Assembly (NCBI GenBank): GCA_045106825.1
Contig: JBGCFH010000011.1
Span: 1-37,300, forward strand
Source of the DNA: CAWVWD01 sp045106825
GTDB lineage: Bacteria > Bacteroidota > Bacteroidia > Chitinophagales > Saprospiraceae
Length of the DNA stretch: 37,300 nucleotides
Direction of reading: 5' to 3'
A program made the position numbers and the translations under genes. The notes beneath the pieces were generated by a model. The model made no database searches. It saw only the letters and a list, made by a program, of their open reading frames with translations, and had not been told where the DNA came from. This document shows positions 33,688 to 37,300 of the stretch, one piece after another. Position 1 is the first letter of the stretch; the number at the start of each line of letters is the position of its first letter.

Positions 33688-34554
33688 TTAATCTAATAAC
33701 TCCAAACAATCAACCAAAGCTGCTCTCCAATGTTTAATCCTCAAATCAAAAGTCGAACGAACCTTTTCTTTATTCATCAGACTAAAATGTGGTCGTTTTG
33801 CTGGCGTTGGATAATCTTTCGTTTCAATTGGTGCAACGTCGATGTCAATATTCTTAATCTCAAAAATCGTTAAAGCGAAATCATACCAAGATGTAACGCC
33901 TTCATTACTAAAGTGATAAATTCCGCCATAATTTTCAACTTCCTTCTTTTCAATTTTCTCTATAATTTTCAAAATACCAAAAGCTAAATCACGAGCATAA
34001 GTTGGCGTTCCGATTTGGTCATAAATCACTCTAAGATTATCCAATTTTCGACCTAAACGAATCATTGTTTTTACAAAATTATTTCCAAAAGAAGAGTAAA
34101 CCCAAGATGTTCTCAATACGATTGCATTATCCAAAATCTGTGTTGCGATTAAATCGCCTTCCAACTTTGTCGCTGCATAAACACCTTGTGGATTTGTTAC
34201 ATCATCTTCTCGGTAAGGGCGATTGATTGTTTCAGAATGATAGACATAATCGGTAGAGATATGAATCAGTTGTGTATCGTATTTTTCACAGGCTTTCGCC
34301 AAATAATCGACCGCAGTTACATTGACCAAACGAGCCGAATTTTTGGCTTCTTCTGCTTTATCAACTGCTGTATAAGCCGCACAATTAATACAATAATTAA
34401 AATTATACTGTTCAAAAATACTTTGAACAGTAACTTCATTAGTAATATCTAACTCCTTCGACCCAACAAAGAGAAACTGAAAATCAGCAAATTGCGATGC
34501 TAAAAAACGTAATTCACTACCAACTTGACCATTTGCACCTGTAACTAAAATCAT
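33688..34554 (-). CDS. rmlD: dTDP-4-dehydrorhamnose reductase
   Basis: The 288-residue short-chain dehydrogenase of the RmlD family, which performs the last step of dTDP-L-rhamnose synthesis with NAD(P)H. Residues 1-20 hold the cofactor motif VTGANGQVGSELR; the substrate-side residues appear in INCAAYTAVDKAEE, HISTDYVY, the catalytic Tyr and Lys in YAATKLEGD, then RTSWVYSSFGNNFVKTM and PTPAKRPHFSLMNKEK at the C-terminus. Length is normal. No rmlA, rmlB or rmlC is present in the window, so the pathway is split or the enzyme acts on a related sugar. A family A miniature element lies 94 bases upstream of the start. Confidence 0.93.
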   Translation of the reverse strand: MILVTGANGQVGSELRFLASQFADFQFLFVGSKELDITNEVTVQSIFEQYNFNYCINCAAYTAVDKAEEAKNSARLVNVTAVDYLAKACEKYDTQLIHISTDYVYHSETINRPYREDDVTNPQGVYAATKLEGDLIATQILDNAIVLRTSWVYSSFGNNFVKTMIRLGRKLDNLRVIYDQIGTPTYARDLAFGILKIIEKIEKKEVENYGGIYHFSNEGVTSWYDFALTIFEIKNIDIDVAPIETKDYPTPAKRPHFSLMNKEKVRSTFDLRIKHWRAALVDCLELLD

Positions 34555-34647
34555 GCTTTTGTTTTGAGTTATTTGATGAGGTGAAGTTAAGTAATGATTT
34601 TGATAAATTTGAAATATTAAAAAAAATGAGTTTTGTTATTAGTTTTT

Positions 34648-34779
34648 GGTTCATTGACAATTTTTGCCAAAAGCAAAAATTATTGTTTTACGTAGCGGCT
34701 GTCTTTAGCTGCCGTAAACAATTTCAAACAAAGACGGCAGCTAAAGACAGCCGCTACTGGCAAAAATTGTCAAACAACC
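34648..34779 (-). mobile_element. 132-bp miniature inverted-repeat element (family A), copy 3
   Basis: This is copy 1 in reverse orientation with three differences in 132 bases. The inner stem is perfect: 24 bases from GTAGCGGCTGTCTTTAGCTG onward pair with their complement around an 18-base loop. The element is bounded by a perfect 9-base direct repeat, TTAGTTTTT at 34639-34647 and again at 34780-34788, exactly at its ends, a clear sign of transposition. It lies between rmlD (upstream side) and the lipoprotein gene terminator. The rest of the gap 34555-34907 holds no gene. Confidence 0.9.
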
Positions 34780-34800
34780 TTAGTTTTTGTACAAAAAATA

Positions 34801-34838
34801 GAAAACCCGAATTTCAAATAATTGAAATTCGAGTTTTC
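34801..34838. terminator. Terminator of the duplicated-domain lipoprotein gene
   Basis: GAAAACCCGAATTTCAA pairs with TTGAAATTCGAGTTTTC with one mismatch; T runs follow in both directions, and it lies 70 bases beyond the minus-strand stop. Confidence 0.8.
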
Positions 34839-34907
34839 CTTTTTTAGTTTAAACTCTTGATTTAAAAAATCTAATCAAGTTAAAAAAAATAATATAATGA
34901 TTACACC

Positions 34908-35789
34908 TTATTTCGTTACCGTTCCAGTCGGATTCGTATTCATTGCATTGTTATTCATTCCGTATAATGTTCTATCTGTTGCACCTGTAGGAACAGTTCC
35001 TACCAATGGTTTCAACAAAAACGGTGCAGCACTATTATCAGGACTTGGTTCTACCGAAATTACAATTGTTCCACCTGTTAAATCTGTTGGAAAGGTCAAA
35101 CCTGTTGGTGCATTCATCAGGAAATCTTCTCCTGGATAAGCTGGTCCTGCTGTTGTTCCGCTAAACGGTGCAGCATCATCTGAACCTGAAACCGAAGTAA
35201 ATGTTCCCGTAGAAACTGGCGTTCCGTCGATTACTGCCCAACCTTCATATTTCCAACCTTCCGGTAAAGTCGGTAAATCTAAACTTGCTTCCGGGCCTGA
35301 AGGATTCAACCACCAAACACCGCTTAATTCGTCGGTTGTCATACTTCCATCAGTTGGTGTTGCTAAAATAAATTCACCAGTTGAAGTCGTAAAGTTTGTA
35401 CCGATTGCAGAAGCGTGATCAACTGTAATTGCAGCAGCATCTCCAGAAAAATCACCTGCTAAAATGTGTACACTACTTGGAGCAGGATCATTGTCAGGAC
35501 TTGGTTCGATAGTTAAAACATAAGCCGTTGCATTTTCTAAATCTGCTACATCAACTTCAAAAGATGTTGCCGATAACTCGCCATTTGCATCTACATTAAA
35601 AATACCTGCTGATACTGGACTTCCGTCAACAATTAGCCAACCTTCATACGCATAATCATCGCCTAAATCCTCTAAACCAGAAATATCTAAAGTGAATGTA
35701 TCTGTTGTTGGAGTTTCCTCATCCGTTGTACAACTTGCAATAAAAAACGCACTCAATACTACTAAAAAAACTAATTTTAAATTTGTCAT
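34908..35789 (-). CDS. Lipoprotein with duplicated anti-sigma-factor-like domain
   Basis: A 293-residue lipoprotein (lipobox IASC, cysteine at about residue 20; acidic Thr-rich linker). The mature part holds two copies of one domain. Copy 1 has YEGWLIVDGSPVSAGIF ... LTIEPSPDNDPAPS (about 45-155); copy 2 has YEGWAVIDGTPVSTGTF ... ISVEPSPDNSAAPF (about 180-275). The pattern 'EGWxVIDGxPVSxGxF ... xEPSPDNxxAP' resembles the C-terminal domain of anti-sigma-K (RskA-like) factors, but the N-terminal zinc-finger and membrane helix of true anti-sigma factors are missing, so sigma control is unlikely from this protein alone. It is acidic, rich in Ser/Thr/Gly/Ala, and its DNA looks less AT-rich than neighbouring genes. 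Its cell-envelope role is unknown. Confidence 0.78.
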   Translation of the reverse strand: MTNLKLVFLVVLSAFFIASCTTDEETPTTDTFTLDISGLEDLGDDYAYEGWLIVDGSPVSAGIFNVDANGELSATSFEVDVADLENATAYVLTIEPSPDNDPAPSSVHILAGDFSGDAAAITVDHASAIGTNFTTSTGEFILATPTDGSMTTDELSGVWWLNPSGPEASLDLPTLPEGWKYEGWAVIDGTPVSTGTFTSVSGSDDAAPFSGTTAGPAYPGEDFLMNAPTGLTFPTDLTGGTIVISVEPSPDNSAAPFLLKPLVGTVPTGATDRTLYGMNNNAMNTNPTGTVTK

Positions 35790-35946
35790 TTGTTCAAATG
35801 TTTGTGTTTGTTAAATATGATTTTGATAATGTCTTTTATTATCTTTTTAATTACACCACAAATATGCAAGCATTATGAACAGTATGTTTGAGCAATATTT
35901 CCTTGAAATTGGTCAATTTTTCCCGAAAGGGATTTTTTATAAATAA

Positions 35947-35978
35947 AAAGGTCGAATGTTCTCAAACATTCGACCTTT
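35947..35978 (-). terminator. Terminator behind the relic PIN toxin
   Basis: AAAGGTCGAATGTT pairs perfectly with AACATTCGACCTTT across four bases; a T-rich stretch follows on the minus strand. Confidence 0.8.
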
Positions 35979-36003
35979 GAAAGGTTTTTTAAAAAATTAG
36001 GTT

Positions 36004-36087
36004 TTATCGGAATTGTTCAATATCAATATATTCCAAGTTAATGTATTCGCCATCTAAATGGTTGAAATCTTTGTCGGTTGTAACTTT
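36004..36087 (-). pseudogene. C-terminal relic of a PIN-domain (VapC-like) toxin gene
   Basis: The minus strand reads VTTDKDFNHLDGEYI followed by NLEYIDIEQFR and a stop at 36004-36006. This is the last part of PIN toxins, including the conserved TTDKDF that carries the fourth acidic residue. About 100 N-terminal residues with the other catalytic acids are missing, and a stop precedes the fragment. It follows a small antitoxin-like frame, so the locus looks like a toxin-antitoxin pair in which the toxin was deleted. Confidence 0.72.
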
Positions 36088-36114
36088 AATTCATTTATAA
36101 TAGTTATTATTTCT

Positions 36115-36243
36115 TCAATCTGAATCATTGGATTCTGAAGCTATTTCAATAATCATTTTTTCAATTTTTTTTAAGGTTTCAATGTCATCTATTTCTAAAA
36201 TTAGTTTGATGATTTTAATTCTTATATCATTTATTCCTACCAT
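36115..36243 (-). CDS. Small antitoxin-like protein (42 residues) of the relic locus
   Basis: An ATG at 36241-36243 opens 42 codons ending at 36115-36117. The peptide is a single charged helix pattern (IRIKIIKLILEIDDIETLKK, then IEKMIIEIASESND) like the short N-terminal partners of RelE/ParE/PIN toxins in Flavobacteriia. It lies 27 bases before the toxin relic. It may still be expressed, but its partner is gone. Confidence 0.6.
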   Translation of the reverse strand: MVGINDIRIKIIKLILEIDDIETLKKIEKMIIEIASESNDSD

Positions 36244-36315
36244 GTTTCTCTATTTTAATGAATAATGATTGTATCGTAAATATAACGTTTTGTTGTGGAA
36301 TTTTGGTTCAAAAAA

Positions 36316-36723
36316 TTATAAATACAAATCAGTTCGAAACTCATCTGTATCAATAACTTTTACAACAGGAAATTCAATGTGTTTGAGAATATTAAAGTCT
36401 TTATCGTGACTAACAATATATTCAGCATTTGAAGCAATTGCACAATCTACAAACTTATTATCATCTTCATCTTTTAGTAAGCGAAAGCGATAGTAACGTG
36501 TGACAAATTCAATATTTGTTAAGTTTTCTAAAGTTTGCAATACAGTTTCACTAACTTCACTTCCCATGTGTTGTTCAATGATTTCAGCATATTCATCCAA
36601 TATATCGGTTGTCACACACAGGATATATTTCTTTTCTAATAAACTTTTGAAAACCCAATGCACTTTAGAACGTTTGGAAATACTTACCAAAAGTACATTT
36701 GTATCAATAACTACTTTTCTCAC
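36316..36723 (-). CDS. PIN-domain toxin (VapC-like ribonuclease)
   Basis: A 135-residue PIN-domain nuclease starting with GTG. The acidic active-site residues are recognisable: D7 in VVIDTNVLL, E45 in LDEYAEII, the acidic cluster KDEDDNKFVDCAIA and the final SHDKDFNIL. In VapC toxins these bind magnesium for RNA cleavage. It overlaps the antitoxin gene by four bases (GTGA), so translation is coupled. It looks complete, and the RNA target is unknown. It belongs to the 'putative toxin component, PIN family' group rather than classical enteric VapC. Confidence 0.9.
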   Translation of the reverse strand: MRKVVIDTNVLLVSISKRSKVHWVFKSLLEKKYILCVTTDILDEYAEIIEQHMGSEVSETVLQTLENLTNIEFVTRYYRFRLLKDEDDNKFVDCAIASNAEYIVSHDKDFNILKHIEFPVVKVIDTDEFRTDLYL

Positions 36724-36947
36724 TTCTTCTTTGATTTTCGCATTTTAGTATTCAACATTCTATCTACATCATCGTCTGTCCAACCTTTTTCGTCCCAAAC
36801 TTTATCTGCTGCCTTTACAGCACGTTGAGCGAAAAAATTAGCCAATGTATCTTTTAATTCTAATAATTCAGAATTATCTAAATTGTATGAAAATACTTTC
36901 AATAATTCTATTTGAACATTAGATAATGGTTGTGTTAATTTATCCAT
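36720..36947 (-). CDS. Antitoxin partner of the PIN toxin
   Basis: A 75-residue, mostly helical protein: a first helical part (IELLKVFSYNLDNSELLELK) followed by FFAQRAVKAADKVWDEKGWT and a basic lysine tail. It lies directly upstream of the PIN toxin gene with a four-base overlap, the usual antitoxin position. Proteins of this length and tail pattern are commonly found with PIN toxins in Bacteroidota. DNA binding for autoregulation is likely but not visible as a defined motif. Confidence 0.82.
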   Translation of the reverse strand: MDKLTQPLSNVQIELLKVFSYNLDNSELLELKDTLANFFAQRAVKAADKVWDEKGWTDDDVDRMLNTKMRKSKKK

Positions 36948-37030
36948 AATTCTATTTTTTGATTATGTAAATATAACCGTTTATAGTGAATTTGATTAAG
37001 AATAGTTTACTTGTCTTTCAATTTTTCAAG

Positions 37031-37300
37031 TTACTCAGCATCTGCTAAATCTTGTAATCTTCCAGCATTTTTCTTTGCTGTGATTAAATCATTAATTGAT
37101 AGAAATTTAACTTTAGTTCCTTCAATTTCTCCATCAGTTCGTCGATTGTAGCATTCTTGAAAATCTACACCATTTACATCCATTAATAAATCAATTCGAT
37201 AAGGTTCGTAACCAAGTTGAATAATATTATCAGCATCAGAAAAATCGCTTTTATCTAATCCAAGGCTTCCAAAACCAAAGCTTTTGATGACTTGTAATAG
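37031..37300 (-). CDS. Nucleotidyltransferase-like protein, C-terminal part (cut by the window edge)
   Basis: The last 89 residues of a minus-strand gene whose start lies beyond the window. It reads SFGFGSLGLDKSDF, IIQLGYEPYRIDLLMDVNGV, FQECYNRRTDGEIEGTKVKF and LSINDLITAKKNAGRLQDLA, then stops. The pattern fits AbiEii/DUF6036-type nucleotidyltransferase-like proteins, some of which act as toxins or in phage defence. The catalytic first half is not in view, so activity cannot be judged. It sits about 85 bases upstream of the antitoxin gene in the same direction. Confidence 0.65.
   Translation of the reverse strand, partial: LLQVIKSFGFGSLGLDKSDFSDADNIIQLGYEPYRIDLLMDVNGVDFQECYNRRTDGEIEGTKVKFLSINDLITAKKNAGRLQDLADAE

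Noticed and set aside
34897..35139. Plus-strand open frame of 80 residues
   Set aside because: It is antisense to the duplicated-domain lipoprotein gene and has no family features.

Overview
The window is a low-GC chromosomal segment from a member of the Bacteroidota, most likely class Flavobacteriia. The evidence is the TonB-dependent receptor with a carboxypeptidase-like regulatory domain, several type IX secretion (T9SS) C-terminal sorting domains, SprB-like repeats, and promoters of the Bacteroidota type (TAnnTTTG at -7, TTG near -33). The genus cannot be fixed from the sequence alone.

Layout. 1-2.7 kb: a minus-strand sulfur-relay cluster (SQR-like flavoprotein, TusE/DsrC-like, DsrE2-like). 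Its first gene has lost its 5' end next to an ISL3-type transposase remnant that still carries its right terminal repeat. 2.7-5.2 kb: an eroded zone with a decayed T9SS adhesin and nested palindromic repeats. 5.2-13 kb: PPK2 polyphosphate kinase, exported serine hydrolase, secreted beta-helix (tailspike-like) protein, DbpA-like helicase with an unusual DEFD motif, a T9SS cargo protein and a cut-down T9SS cargo fragment. 13-20 kb (plus strand): pgi, metF, a GT1 glycosyltransferase, an NTF2-like lipoprotein, a DUF4291 protein and an MDR oxidoreductase. 20-24 kb: a cysteine-rich exported protein, a pentapeptide-repeat/VOC gene pair, tRNA-Arg, a DoxX/lipoprotein pair and a CarboxypepD_reg protein. 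24-31 kb (minus strand): a PAS histidine kinase, a TonB-dependent receptor and ychF. 31-35.8 kb: an SH3-like lipoprotein, tRNA-Leu and tRNA-Gly, an LRR-like protein with rmlD, and a lipoprotein with a duplicated anti-sigma-like domain. 35.9-37.3 kb: a relic PIN toxin-antitoxin locus, an intact PIN toxin-antitoxin pair and the 3' end of a nucleotidyltransferase-like gene.

The core genes (pgi, metF, ychF, rmlD, tRNAs) are ordinary. The most unusual content is the small mobile or palindromic DNA: a 132-bp miniature element in three copies (two about 98% identical, one flanked by a perfect 9-bp direct repeat), one copy of which sits inside a larger palindrome whose other arm and a second relative at 32 kb preserve the empty site; two families of about 115-125 bp and 80-104 bp inverted-repeat elements; and a large palindrome at the left edge. 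I saw no CRISPR array, prophage, replication origin or complete insertion sequence.
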